This document shows, piece by piece, positions 25,888 through 35,623 of a stretch of DNA of 64,000 nt. The stretch's first letter is position 1. Every line of letters starts with the position of its first letter. Both the position numbers and the translations under genes were made by a program. The DNA is from Erythrobacter aureus (GTDB taxonomy: Bacteria; Pseudomonadota; Alphaproteobacteria; Sphingomonadales; Sphingomonadaceae), in contig NZ_CP031357.1 in NCBI RefSeq assembly GCF_003355455.1, positions 2,334,501 to 2,398,500 of the forward strand, written 5' to 3'. The notes beneath the pieces are model-generated. The model did no database searches and was not told the origin of the DNA. It saw nothing but the letters and a program-made list of their open reading frames with translations.

Positions 25888-26495
25888 TGACCGACGAGGC
25901 GACCCTCGCCTGGTACGAGCGCGAGGCGCCCCGTTACACGGCGAGCGGCACCCAGGGGCAGAGCCGCCATCTCGATGGGTTTCTCGACCGCCTGGCGCCA
26001 GGCGCTCACATCCTCGAACTGGGCTGCGGCGGCGGGCGCGATGCCGCGTATATCCGTGATCGCGGGTTCTCCATCGATGCGACCGACGGGACTGCCGCCA
26101 TGGTCAGGAAAGCGAAGGAACGCCACGATATCGCGGCGCGCCAGATGCGCTTCGACGAACTCAACGCGGTGTCCGAATACGACGCCGTCTGGGCTCATGC
26201 GAGCCTGCTCCACCTGCCGCGCGCTGCATTACCGCCGGTTCTTTCAGCGATCCATCGTGCGCTGCGGCCAGGCGGTCTTCACTTCGCCAATTACAAGCTG
26301 TCCGACCATGCCCATCCCGACGAAGGCCGCGACCTGCTGGGGCGCTGGACCAATCTCCCCTCTCCCGAATGGCTGAAAGAAGTCTACCGCGAGGCGGGCT
26401 TCACGCCCCTGGCCAGCGAGCGCTATCCCGGCAAAGGCCGCGACGGAACGCAGCGGGACTGGTTCGCGCTCACCCTGCGCAAGGAGGATCGATGA
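25887..26495 (+). CDS. Class I SAM-dependent methyltransferase
   Basis: 202 aa. Motif I is ILELGCGGGRDAAYI (about residues 41-55), followed by FSIDATDGTAAMV. HASLLHLPRAALPPVLSAIHRALRPGGLHFANYK matches the methyltransferase-11/25 fold in blocks. Substrate unknown. It starts within the rlmN stop and its own stop overlaps the MOSC gene start as ATGA, so rlmN, this gene and the MOSC gene form one coupled operon. Confidence 0.88.
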   Translation: MTDEATLAWYEREAPRYTASGTQGQSRHLDGFLDRLAPGAHILELGCGGGRDAAYIRDRGFSIDATDGTAAMVRKAKERHDIAARQMRFDELNAVSEYDAVWAHASLLHLPRAALPPVLSAIHRALRPGGLHFANYKLSDHAHPDEGRDLLGRWTNLPSPEWLKEVYREAGFTPLASERYPGKGRDGTQRDWFALTLRKEDR

Positions 26496-27139
26496 CTGCC
26501 GAAGTGCTCGCCATCTGTGTCGGCCTGCCCAAGCCTTTCAACGGCGCCGAACTGAGCGCCATCGACAAGCAGCCAGTCGACGGGATCGCCCATATTCGCT
26601 CTTTCGGGATTGAGGGCGACATGGTCGCCGATACCAAACACCATGGCGGGCCGGACATGGCCGTGCATCACTATCCGCGCGATCATTACGCGGGATGGAG
26701 CGATTGGCTCGGCGGCCATGATCTGCTTTCCCGCCCAGCCGCTTTCGGAGAGAATATCCATGCCGAGGGGCTGACCGAAGAGACAGTGCGGATCGGCGAC
26801 CGCTTCCACCTTGGCAGCGCCCTGCTCGAAGTCAGCCAGCCACGCCAGCCCTGCTGGAAGATCGACCATCGATTCGGCCAAAAGGGAATGGTCGCGCGGA
26901 TCGTCAAGCAGCACAATTGCGGGTGGTACTACCGCGTCATCGAGGAGGGCGACGCCAAGGCTGGTGACAGGCTGGAGCAGATCGAAACGGGCCACGAGGA
27001 TTGGACCGTGGGGCGCCTGTTCGCGAAGCTCTTCGATCCGGCGCAAAAGGCCACGCGCGAAGAACTCGAACAGATCACGACACTCGAAAGACTTTGCCTG
27101 CCATGGCGTGATCGCGCCCGACAAAAGCTCGATCGTTAG
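26492..27139 (+). CDS. MOSC domain protein, YiiM type
   Basis: 215 aa. MOSC domains carry a sulfur- or molybdenum-cofactor-binding cysteine; here it is Cys in SQPRQPCWKIDHRF, the conserved YiiM position. GLPKPFNGAELSAIDK opens the domain and a helical C-terminus (WTVGRLFAKLFDPAQK) completes it. YiiM proteins protect against N-hydroxylated base analogues in E. coli through the molybdenum cofactor; the same role here is inference. AAGGAGG lies just before the ATG, which overlaps the previous stop. Confidence 0.88.
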   Translation: MTAEVLAICVGLPKPFNGAELSAIDKQPVDGIAHIRSFGIEGDMVADTKHHGGPDMAVHHYPRDHYAGWSDWLGGHDLLSRPAAFGENIHAEGLTEETVRIGDRFHLGSALLEVSQPRQPCWKIDHRFGQKGMVARIVKQHNCGWYYRVIEEGDAKAGDRLEQIETGHEDWTVGRLFAKLFDPAQKATREELEQITTLERLCLPWRDRARQKLDR

Positions 27140-27260
27140 CAATTCGTCGCGCGTCTCCGCACGGCTCATCGCGAATTTCGGCGAGCCGCCATTCGTTCAG
27201 CCGATGTTGTAAATCGTCCGCGCAGGGTCGCGACGGAGACAACCGAATGGGGACGCAATC

Positions 27261-27647
27261 ATGAAAAAACTCACTGTCGCATTGGCTGCAGGGGCGCTCG
27301 CCTTCACCGGCATCGGCATGGCCGCACCGGCCGCTGCGGACCCGCCTGCCTGGGCGCCCGCACATGGCAAACGCGCCAAGGACCGGGCTATCTACGACAG
27401 CCGCGGCTACTACATCGAACCGCGCCGTATCAGTCGTGCCGACCGCATGTGGCGCGGCGGCGACGGGCGCTATTATTGCAAGCGCGACAATGGCACGACC
27501 GGTCTCGTCATCGGCGCGGGCGTCGGCGCGCTGGCGGGCCATGAACTGGCCGGGCGCGGCGACAAGACGCTTGGCGCAATCCTCGGCGGTGCCGTCGGGG
27601 CCATCGTCGGACGCGAGATCGATCGCGGCAGCCTGAAGTGCCGCTAA
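27261..27647 (+). CDS. Glycine-zipper 2TM domain protein
   Basis: 128 aa. Signal peptide ends near APAAADPP (residue 22). A polar, Arg/Tyr-rich region follows, then LVIGAGVGALAGHELAGRGDKTLGAILGGAVGAIVGREID, read here in two blocks, as a classic glycine zipper of the Rickettsia 17-kDa antigen type that inserts in the outer membrane. It is followed by a hairpin terminator and stands alone. Confidence 0.85.
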   Translation: MKKLTVALAAGALAFTGIGMAAPAAADPPAWAPAHGKRAKDRAIYDSRGYYIEPRRISRADRMWRGGDGRYYCKRDNGTTGLVIGAGVGALAGHELAGRGDKTLGAILGGAVGAIVGREIDRGSLKCR

Positions 27648-27678
27648 CTTTCTGACGCAACCTGCGGGTTGCGAATGC

Positions 27679-27720
27679 GGCGCGCCGTCACCTTCCCCTC
27701 GGGTGGCGGCGCGCCTTTCC
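27679..27720 (+). terminator. Terminator after the glycine-zipper gene
   Basis: GGCGCGCCGTCACC pairs with GGTGGCGGCGCGCC with one mismatch, followed by TTTCCTTT. A smaller hairpin (GCAACC / GGTTGC) precedes it. Confidence 0.7.
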
Positions 27721-27751
27721 TTTGCTCCGTGTGCCGCTATGCTCGCGCGCG

Positions 27752-28522
27752 ATGACGGACAGCAAGCCATCGATACTCGTAACGGGCGGTGCGAAGCGTA
27801 TCGGCGCGGCGATCGCCCGCGCCTTCGGCAAGGCGGGATGGCATGTGGTCGTGCATTACGGCTCGTCGCGCGCGGGGGCCGAGGCACTGGTGGAGCAGCT
27901 TCCCTCGGCGGAGGCGGTGCAGTGCGATCTCGAAGATGGCGATGCGGCGGTCGCCATGGTGGAAACGCTGGCCAACCGCCTCGCGGACTGGCGTGCGCTG
28001 ATCAATTGCGCGGCGGTGTTCGACAGGGACACTGTAACCGCGCTCGATCCGGCGACGAATGTCCGCGCGATGCAGATCAACGCGCGCAGCCCCGCTCGTA
28101 TGGCCCAGACCTATCTCGCCCATGCACAGGCATCGGGCGGGCGGCGGGTGATCCATTTGACCGATCAGAAGCTCGCCAATCCCAATCCGGATTTCTTCAG
28201 CTACACGATGAGCAAGCACGCGCTGGCATCGACCGTGCCGATGCTGGCCATGGGCGCGGCCAGCGTGGAAGACCGGGTCTATGCGCTGGCTCCAGGGGCG
28301 ATCCTCGCCAGCCACGACCAGAGCGAGGAGGAGACCGAGATTTCGCACCGCATGAACCTGCTTGCCCGCAAGACCGACCCCCAGGAAGTCGCCGATGCCG
28401 CGCTGTTCCTCGCGCAGGGCCATCTCGCCAGCGGGCAGACGCTTTATGTCGACAGCGGCCAGCACCTGCTTTCCCAGCCGCGCGACGTGATCTATCTCGC
28501 CCGCGAGGGAACCGGGGCATGA
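27752..28522 (+). CDS. SDR family oxidoreductase (FolM/pteridine-reductase-like)
   Basis: 256 aa short-chain dehydrogenase. NADP-binding motif TGGAKRIGAAIARAF at residues 10-24, the Arg after Lys favouring NADPH; NCAA motif; catalytic YTMSKHA (YxxxK). The usual catalytic Ser position reads HLTDQKL, as in pteridine reductases and FolM. A pterin substrate would fit the molybdopterin-dependent enzyme two genes downstream, but this is inference. Its stop overlaps the cytochrome b start as ATGA. Confidence 0.85.
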   Translation: MTDSKPSILVTGGAKRIGAAIARAFGKAGWHVVVHYGSSRAGAEALVEQLPSAEAVQCDLEDGDAAVAMVETLANRLADWRALINCAAVFDRDTVTALDPATNVRAMQINARSPARMAQTYLAHAQASGGRRVIHLTDQKLANPNPDFFSYTMSKHALASTVPMLAMGAASVEDRVYALAPGAILASHDQSEEETEISHRMNLLARKTDPQEVADAALFLAQGHLASGQTLYVDSGQHLLSQPRDVIYLAREGTGA

Positions 28523-29184
28523 AGCGCCACGCGCTCAGCACCCGGCTGTGGCACTGGGTGAATCTCTTGTGCGTCGTCGTGCTGTTCATGTCGGGCCTGA
28601 CGATCTCCAACGCGCATCGCCGGCTCTATTGGGGCGATTGGGGCTTTGCCGCCGAACAGGCCTGGCTCACCGTGCCGCGCTTTCCCGACTGGATGACGAT
28701 CCCCGGCTATTACAGCCTCGCCGTGGCGCGCGACTGGCACATCCTGATGGCCTGGCCCTTTGCGCTGGGCCTGCTGTTCATGTGGATCGTCATGCTCGCC
28801 AACCGGCATTTCAAGCGCGATATCGCCACCAGCCGCAAAGAATGGAAACCCGCCGCGATCCGGCATGACATCGTCCAGCACCTCAGGCTCGATTTCGACC
28901 ATGAGGGCGGCAAATACAATTTCCTCCAGAAGCTCGCCTATGGCCTTGTGCTGGGCGTGTTCCTGCCGATGATGGTCTTCACCGGCATCGCCATCAGCCC
29001 CGGCATGGAGCCGACATTCGGCTGGCTGGTCGAGCTGCTGGGCGGGCGGCAATCGGCGCGCAGCCTGCATTTCATCTTCGCCTTCGCCATCGCGGGCTTC
29101 TTCGTGGTCCATATCGTGTCGGTGATCCTTGCCGGGCCGATCCGCCAGATCCGCGACATGATTACCGGGGGGCGCGAGGGATGA
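28519..29184 (+). CDS. Cytochrome b/b6-type membrane subunit
   Basis: 221 aa inner-membrane di-heme cytochrome b561-like protein. Four or five membrane helices carry the expected histidines: RLWHWVN (helix 1), ARDWHILMAW, and RSLHFIFAFAIAGFFVVHIV near the end. It passes electrons between the quinone pool and a periplasmic enzyme. The gene overlaps both neighbours by four bases, so its partner is very likely the molybdopterin protein encoded next, in the manner of MsrQ and MsrP. Confidence 0.9.
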   Translation: MKRHALSTRLWHWVNLLCVVVLFMSGLTISNAHRRLYWGDWGFAAEQAWLTVPRFPDWMTIPGYYSLAVARDWHILMAWPFALGLLFMWIVMLANRHFKRDIATSRKEWKPAAIRHDIVQHLRLDFDHEGGKYNFLQKLAYGLVLGVFLPMMVFTGIAISPGMEPTFGWLVELLGGRQSARSLHFIFAFAIAGFFVVHIVSVILAGPIRQIRDMITGGREG

Positions 29185-29921
29185 AGCGCAGGAATTTCCT
29201 CGTCGCCGCCGGTGCCGCCTTCGTGGCAGGCTGCAACAGAATCGCCGAAACCGATGTCGGCAAGTCGTTGCTCGATGCCGCGGAAGGCTGGCACAAGGGC
29301 GCGCACCGGCTGCTGACCGATCGCACGGCGCTCGCGCCGGAGTATCCGCGCAGCGCGATCTCGCCCTATTTTCGCGGCAATGGCTCGACCGATCCGCAGA
29401 ACGGCGACTACCCGCGCCATGCCGAGGAAGGCTTCGCCAATTGGCGGCTCGAAGTGCGCGGCCTGGTCGAGAATCCACTCAGCCTCAGTCTCGAGAACAT
29501 CCGCAAGCTGCCCCAGCGCAGCCAGGTCACGCGCCACGATTGCGTCGAAGGGTGGAGCGCGATCGGCGAATGGACCGGGCCACAGCTCTCGCTCCTGCTC
29601 AATGCCGCAGGCCTGCTCAGCCAAGCCAAGTTCATCGTCTTCCGCTGCGCCGACAATCTCAACGGGCAGGACTATTACGAGAGCGTCGACCTGGTCGATG
29701 CCTATCACCCGCAGACCATCGTCGCGCACAGCCTCAATGGAGAGCCGCTGCCGATCCGCAATGGCGCGCCGCTGAGAATGCGGATCGAGCGGCAATTGGG
29801 CTACAAACACGCCAAATACCTCACCGCGATCGAAGCGGTCGCCAGCCTCGACGAGATCGGCAAAGGCCAGGGCGGTTACTGGGAAGACCGCGCCGGGTAT
29901 CAGTGGTATGCGGGCATCTGA
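29181..29921 (+). CDS. Molybdopterin-dependent oxidoreductase (sulfite oxidase/MsrP fold)
   Basis: 246 aa. The N-terminus combines a twin-arginine-like MKRRNFLVAAGA with a lipobox FVAGC, so it is probably a Tat-exported lipoprotein. The catalytic domain is the sulfite-oxidase fold with the molybdenum-ligating Cys in TRHDCVEGWSAIGEWTG; HSLNGEPLPIRNGAPLRMRIERQLGYKH matches the family in blocks. Family members reduce methionine sulfoxide or other S/N-oxides. It lacks the C-terminal dimer domain of true sulfite oxidase. Last gene of the SDR-cytochrome-oxidoreductase operon. Confidence 0.9.
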   Translation: MKRRNFLVAAGAAFVAGCNRIAETDVGKSLLDAAEGWHKGAHRLLTDRTALAPEYPRSAISPYFRGNGSTDPQNGDYPRHAEEGFANWRLEVRGLVENPLSLSLENIRKLPQRSQVTRHDCVEGWSAIGEWTGPQLSLLLNAAGLLSQAKFIVFRCADNLNGQDYYESVDLVDAYHPQTIVAHSLNGEPLPIRNGAPLRMRIERQLGYKHAKYLTAIEAVASLDEIGKGQGGYWEDRAGYQWYAGI

Positions 29922-30359
29922 TCACTCGGGATAGAGGCGCGCCATCGCTTCCCAGTCGTTGCGCAGCAACTCCTGCAAAACGTCCATATCCACATCGGCC
30001 AGCTTGTTGACATACAGGCAGCTCTTGCCGGTCTTGTATTTGCCCAGCCGTGCCAGCAATTCGTCGCGGCGCTGGCCCGTGGCCTCGTCGCAATAGCCGC
30101 CCATCAGATAGAGCGAATGCTTCGCCTTGCGCGGGCTGAAGCCGGTGCGCAGCCAATGTACCTTGCGCCCGCTGGCATAGGTGGTGCGGTAGCTGCCGTA
30201 GCCGATGATGCTCGGCCCCCACATCCTGGGCTCTTCGCCCGTTACCCGGCGAAACAGCGCATCGAGCAGCTTCGCCTCCTCCCGCTTCCTTTCCGGTTCG
30301 ACCGACGCGATGAAGTCCGCCGGGTCGACATCGGTAATCTGCGTCTTCGCTTCACCCAC
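29922..30359 (-). CDS. DUF1801-like protein
   Basis: 145 aa soluble protein. Blocks such as FIASVEPERKREEAKLLDAL, MWGPSIIGYGSYRTTY and KTGKSCLYVNKLADVD match the DUF1801 (YdhG/YjbR-like) family of unknown function. The start is the GTG at 30359, chosen because AGGGAGGAA lies eight bases upstream; the longer ORF would overlap the divergent gene's promoter. The stop meets the stop of the preceding plus-strand gene. Confidence 0.82.
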   Translation of the reverse strand: MGEAKTQITDVDPADFIASVEPERKREEAKLLDALFRRVTGEEPRMWGPSIIGYGSYRTTYASGRKVHWLRTGFSPRKAKHSLYLMGGYCDEATGQRRDELLARLGKYKTGKSCLYVNKLADVDMDVLQELLRNDWEAMARLYPE

Positions 30360-30444
30360 GGCGTCGTTCCTCCCTTCGATTGACTTGCGTCTCTGTGTGC
30401 CACAGTCTCGCGCTCGGGGAAAACAAAAGGGGAGAGGCGCGCCC

Positions 30445-31740
30445 ATGTGGCTGCTCGACACATTCCTGAAATCCGCGATCAAGCGCGGGCATTTGATTGT
30501 TACGAACCATGACGGGACGACCCTTCAATACGGTGCGCCGGAAAATGGCGTGCAACCCCTGCGTATCCGCCTGACGCATCGCAAGGCCGCCAACCATATC
30601 GCACGCTATCCGCAGGTCGGCGCGGGCGAGGCCTTCATGTGGGGCTGGCTCGAAGTGGAGGAACCGCACGATATCCGCGACCTCGTCCTGTTCGTGACCA
30701 GGAACGCCAAGCGCGAAGCGGGCGCATCGCTCAAGCCCAAAGGCCCCTTGCGCAAGGCGGCACAAAAACTGCTCGCCAAGGCCGACAGCGTGAATTTGCG
30801 CGGCAAGGCCCGAAAGAACGCCGAGCACACCTACAACCTCACCCGCGAGCTGTATGAGCGTTTCCTCGACGAGGACCGCCAATACACCATGGCCTATTAC
30901 CGCGAGGACCCGGAGACGACCTCGCTCGAGAAAGCGCAGCTCGACAAGAAGGCGCATCTCGCCGCCAAGATGTACATAAAGCCGGGCCAGCGCCTGCTGG
31001 ATATCGGCTGCGGCTGGGGCGGCTTCGCGCTCTATCTCGCGCGCCATTACGATGTCGAGGTCATGGGCGTTGCGCTCGCGCCCGACCAGATCGCGTTCTG
31101 CAAGGAACGCGCCGAGGAAGCGGGCCTCGCCGACCGCGTGACGTTCGAGCTGATGGACTATCGCGATGTGCAGGGAGCCTTCGACCGGATCAGCTCGGTC
31201 GGCCTGCTCGAACATGTCGGCACGCCGCATTACCCGCAGTTCTACGAGCACACCAACCGCCTGCTGAAGGCCGACGGCGTGATGATCAGCCATTGCTGCG
31301 GGCGCGCAGGCCCTCCCGGCTTCACCGACAAATGGACGCGCAAATACATCTTCCCCGGCGGCTATATCCCCGCCCTGTCCGAGCTCGTCACGCAGAGCGA
31401 GAAGCACGGCTGGCAGGTGATGGACGTGGAGGCAATGCGCTTCCATTACAGCCACACGCTGGAGGAATGGTACAAGCGCACAGTGCTGCACCGGCGCGAG
31501 ATCACCGAGCTTTACGACGAGCGTTTCTATCGCATGTGGCTGTTCTATCTTGCGGGAGCCGAACAGAGCTTCCGCCACGGCGATATGGTCAATTGGCAGA
31601 TCCAGTATGTGAAGGACCGCGCCGCCATCCCGATGACGCGCGAATATATCGAGGCCGAAAGCGCCCGGCTGCGCGCGGCGGATGAGGGCAAGGTGCCGCG
31701 CTGGCACCTCGACCCGGCCCTGCGCGAGGCGGCGGAGTAG
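30445..31740 (+). CDS. Cyclopropane-fatty-acyl-phospholipid synthase family methyltransferase
   Basis: 431 aa. SAM-dependent enzyme that adds a methylene or methyl group to unsaturated acyl chains of membrane phospholipids. SAM motif LLDIGCGWGGFALYLARHY, then VEVMGVALAPDQI, the bicarbonate/active-site region ISSVGLLEHVGTPHYPQFY, and PGGYIPALSEL, all typical of CFA synthase. The ATG at 30445 has GGGGAGAGG upstream. Single gene, divergent from the DUF1801 gene. Confidence 0.9.
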   Translation: MWLLDTFLKSAIKRGHLIVTNHDGTTLQYGAPENGVQPLRIRLTHRKAANHIARYPQVGAGEAFMWGWLEVEEPHDIRDLVLFVTRNAKREAGASLKPKGPLRKAAQKLLAKADSVNLRGKARKNAEHTYNLTRELYERFLDEDRQYTMAYYREDPETTSLEKAQLDKKAHLAAKMYIKPGQRLLDIGCGWGGFALYLARHYDVEVMGVALAPDQIAFCKERAEEAGLADRVTFELMDYRDVQGAFDRISSVGLLEHVGTPHYPQFYEHTNRLLKADGVMISHCCGRAGPPGFTDKWTRKYIFPGGYIPALSELVTQSEKHGWQVMDVEAMRFHYSHTLEEWYKRTVLHRREITELYDERFYRMWLFYLAGAEQSFRHGDMVNWQIQYVKDRAAIPMTREYIEAESARLRAADEGKVPRWHLDPALREAAE

Positions 31741-31856
31741 CGCGCTGCGCCAGGGTTTCCGTGTAGGTTACACAAGGTGACAGGGGTGTCCGCCTTTTCC
31801 TACAGGTCATCGTATTGAAATTGCAGGAAATGTTGGAGACGGGGTGACACATCGGG

Positions 31857-32570
31857 TCAATATTCCCAGTCGCCGCTTTCATCCTTGTCCTTGTCCTCCG
31901 CGTCGTCCGCAGCCCAGCGGGCGTCCTCCTCCGCTTCCAGCCGGAGCAGGTGATGCTCGCTTTCATCGGCCTCGAAATGGTCGGGTCCGGTCTCGACACG
32001 TTCCAGCAAACCGCGAAAGTCGGTCGAAGGATAGGCGCTGCCCGGATAGACCGCAGGCAGCTCCGCGGGGGCAGGCGTCGGCATGGCCAGCAGCGCGAGC
32101 GTGAGGCGCTCGTCGAACTTGCGCGAGGTGCCGACCAGCTCGCCCCCGGCGAAATGCGGCACCTCCACGCCTTCGATCGCGCGTTCCAGCGCTGCACGGT
32201 AAAGGCTGTGGCGCGCGCTGGCATAAGCCGCATCCCAGGCCCTGCCGAAGGGCTGTTCGCGCAGGCGCTGGCGCAGGCGATAGGCCGACTGACGGCTCAT
32301 CCCCACCCGCCGCGCCGCCTCGGCCACCGAATGGGTTTCCGCCAGCGCGACAAGGAAATCGACCTGCCGCGCCCTGGTCCAGCGCGGCCCGCGTTTGCCC
32401 GTGGCGGTGCGCTTGCGCTGGACCGCAGGCAAGGCCGCCTGCGCCGCAGCCAGCACGGGCAAGGACAACCCGGCGGCGAGATTATCGGGCGGATCGCCGG
32501 GCGCGGGATCGACACGCGGCGCGGCAAGAGGTGGCTGTGCGGGCGGAATACGGGGCGGCTGCTTGCTCAT
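31857..32570 (-). CDS. Helix-turn-helix protein of unknown function
   Basis: 237 aa. The N-terminal 50 residues are Pro/Ala-rich. Residues about 60-105 contain RARQVDFLVALAETHSVAEA followed by ARRVGMSRQSAYRLRQRL, a clear helix-turn-helix. The rest is helical and ends in a very acidic tail (EDKDKDESGDWEY). The HTH block is closely similar to the 66-aa protein at 38322-38522. Probably DNA-binding, but target and role are unknown. Start set at 32570; the longer ORF upstream is Pro/His-rich and unlikely. Confidence 0.7.
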   Translation of the reverse strand: MSKQPPRIPPAQPPLAAPRVDPAPGDPPDNLAAGLSLPVLAAAQAALPAVQRKRTATGKRGPRWTRARQVDFLVALAETHSVAEAARRVGMSRQSAYRLRQRLREQPFGRAWDAAYASARHSLYRAALERAIEGVEVPHFAGGELVGTSRKFDERLTLALLAMPTPAPAELPAVYPGSAYPSTDFRGLLERVETGPDHFEADESEHHLLRLEAEEDARWAADDAEDKDKDESGDWEY

Positions 32571-32747
32571 CGCATAGCGTAAGGCACAAAAGGGGGGCTG
32601 TAGGAAAGGATGATCGTGAGGCGGCCGCTGCGGGTGCGGAGGATGCGGCCGTGGCTGACTTCGCAGGAGACTTCCCTTGGTCTCCAACGGAGGAAGCAAT
32701 TCCTCGCACAATTTAGGATATGCGAGCTATGAAGCCTGCCAGCCCCG

Positions 32748-33026
32748 TCAGCTTTCACGATCCTGATGTCGGAATATGCCCAGCACCGTCACACAATCGC
32801 GCTCGTTAAGATAAGCGATCTTAAACTTGTAACGCCGCGAAACCACTCGCCGGAAGCTGCGGCCTTCGATCCGCACACCGATCGCCGGAAACTGACGAAT
32901 CAGTTCCAGCGCTCGCCATATGTCGTCGGCTATGCGCACAAGTGCCTCCGGCGCGACGCCATCGAAATAGGCGATTATCTCACGTAGGTCGTGCTCCGCC
33001 TCGCGGCGGAAGCGGATCGGTTTCAC
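32748..33026 (-). CDS. RelE/ParE-family toxin
   Basis: 92 aa, usual toxin length. The pattern RFRREAEHDLREIIAYFDGV, DDIWRALELIRQFPAIGVR, RRVVSRRYKFKIAYL and VTVLGIFRHQD is typical of the ParE/RelE superfamily, whose members poison gyrase or cleave mRNA on the ribosome. It follows the antitoxin with a four-base ATGA overlap, the normal arrangement. Confidence 0.88.
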   Translation of the reverse strand: MKPIRFRREAEHDLREIIAYFDGVAPEALVRIADDIWRALELIRQFPAIGVRIEGRSFRRVVSRRYKFKIAYLNERDCVTVLGIFRHQDRES

Positions 33027-33247
33027 GAGGCTATGGACCTGCCCAGAAGATCGGCAATCGCTTCAGGAGCGACATACTCCGCATTCGGTTCGGCAACGCG
33101 GCGATCGAGTTCGTCCAGTTCGATGGAGGTGAATGCACCCTCGTCTGAATAGCTCGCCATCATGACAGCCAGCGCACCCTCGACCGCGTGCCTGCTTTCC
33201 GCCGGGAGCGATTGGGCGAAAGCCACGAACTTTTCGAGCATCGTCAT
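33023..33247 (-). CDS. Antitoxin of the RelE/ParE pair
   Basis: 74 aa acidic protein directly upstream of the toxin and overlapping it by four bases. It lacks an obvious ribbon-helix-helix start; the C-terminal half (FTSIELDELDRRVAEPNAEYV) is acidic as expected for toxin binding. ATG codons at 33247 and 33241 are both possible. The assignment rests mainly on position and size. Confidence 0.78.
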   Translation of the reverse strand: MTMLEKFVAFAQSLPAESRHAVEGALAVMMASYSDEGAFTSIELDELDRRVAEPNAEYVAPEAIADLLGRSIAS

Positions 33248-33277
33248 GTAACCGATGTATCACCTCTCGCCCGTCAT

Positions 33278-33309
33278 TGCGAGGAGCCAAAGGCTCCGCG
33301 GCAATCCAA
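33278..33309. repeat. Palindromic repeat, CGTCATTGCGAGG type
   Basis: ATTGCGAGGAGCC pairs with GGCTCCGCGGCAAT, with CGTC before it. This is the widespread alphaproteobacterial intergenic palindrome, here between the antitoxin and argG. Confidence 0.65.
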
Positions 33310-33463
33310 CTTCCGGCTACACGCCGAGGTGCCAGGAAACGCACCCCGCTCTCCAGGTCGCGAACATGGCCAGTTACGCCTTTCCCCCCACCAAGCTCTT
33401 CCTGATTGCCACCGCGCCCTCACCCCTGCTAGCGGCGCGGCCAAGTCAACAAAGGTGCCCGCA

Positions 33464-34678
<1,215 letters not shown>

Positions 34679-35623
34679 TTGCGTTGCACCAAGGTTTTGC
34701 GGTGCAATATTGCGCCTGCAACATAGATCGCGATCATAATTTGCGATGAAGCGTTGACTTTTCCACCCCCCTCCACAGCGAAATCGGGGGATGGTGGAAA
34801 AGTCGGGTCTCGTCGGCTGGACGAATCGCCCGATCGGGCGCAGCTTCAAGGCATCGGAACGGCGAGGATCTTCCACCGGGTTGATGGCTTAACGGCCTGA
34901 AATCACGGAGAAAATCCAGACCGGAAAGACATGGGAGATGCTGTCCATGTGTTTTCCGAGATCGGCATGAGGAAGACTTCGGTCGGATGCAAGCGGGTCG
35001 ATGACGAAACGCAGCCTACGTCTTTCATGGATCGGACCAACCCGGTCGGATGCCGAGGAGGTATCGCATGGAAAAGGTCTTCGGACCGGATCGGCGATGC
35101 AGCCGCTTGAGGTTTCGGCCATTGACGGAAAGTTCGATCGCGGCACCGCCTGTCGAAGGCCGGTCCGGAACGGAAAGCGAGGGTCTTTATGGCCTGGCGC
35201 ACTCGACCGGATCAGTTGGAGGGTGGAGCCGGATGCCGGTGCGAGCGCCGGTGACAGAACCGGATGCGGCGTCTTCGGACGCAGCGGAAGGGAAAACGTC
35301 GGATGCCAAGTTCCTGCCCGTTTCATTCAGTTGGCGGTCAAGACCACGCATCGGTGAGAGTGGGGTCGGCAGCGATGTCGGCCCCATTTGCTCGTAAAGA
35401 CTTGCTCGTGGGAGCTTGCTGGAAAGGGCAACGTCAGGCTCACGCCGCGATCGGTTAGACGGCGATGTGCCCCCCCTTGCATGTCCGAAAAGGTTTGTCC
35501 CAGCGCATAAAAGATCCCGATCCGCGATGAACTGTGGCTGGAATGGGGCGGGAACCGTCCACGTTAAGGACTCGGGCCGCAGCCTTCGATATAGACGCCG
35601 AAACCGAACGGGAGGTCCACATT
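34679..35623. other. 945-bp region without a convincing gene
   Basis: Long gap between argG and rlpA in a window that is otherwise tightly packed. It starts with a 12-base inverted repeat (GACTTTTCCACC at 34756-34767 with GGTGGAAAAGTC at 34793-34804). Several overlapping ORFs of 100-150 codons on both strands show no known domain. The stretch 34980-35310 has five copies of a (G/C)CGGATGC heptamer-like motif. It could be a structured RNA, a decayed gene or a species-specific gene. Confidence 0.5.
35068..35397 (+). CDS. Possible small ORF with good ribosome site
   Basis: 109 codons. The only support is AGGAGG placed six bases before the ATG. The product (MEKVFGPDRRCSRLRFRPL at the start, Ser/Gly-rich later) has no recognised domain, and third-position composition is not as GC-rich as in its neighbours. 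It may be a chance ORF within the gene-poor region. Confidence 0.2.
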   Translation: MEKVFGPDRRCSRLRFRPLTESSIAAPPVEGRSGTESEGLYGLAHSTGSVGGWSRMPVRAPVTEPDAASSDAAEGKTSDAKFLPVSFSWRSRPRIGESGVGSDVGPICS

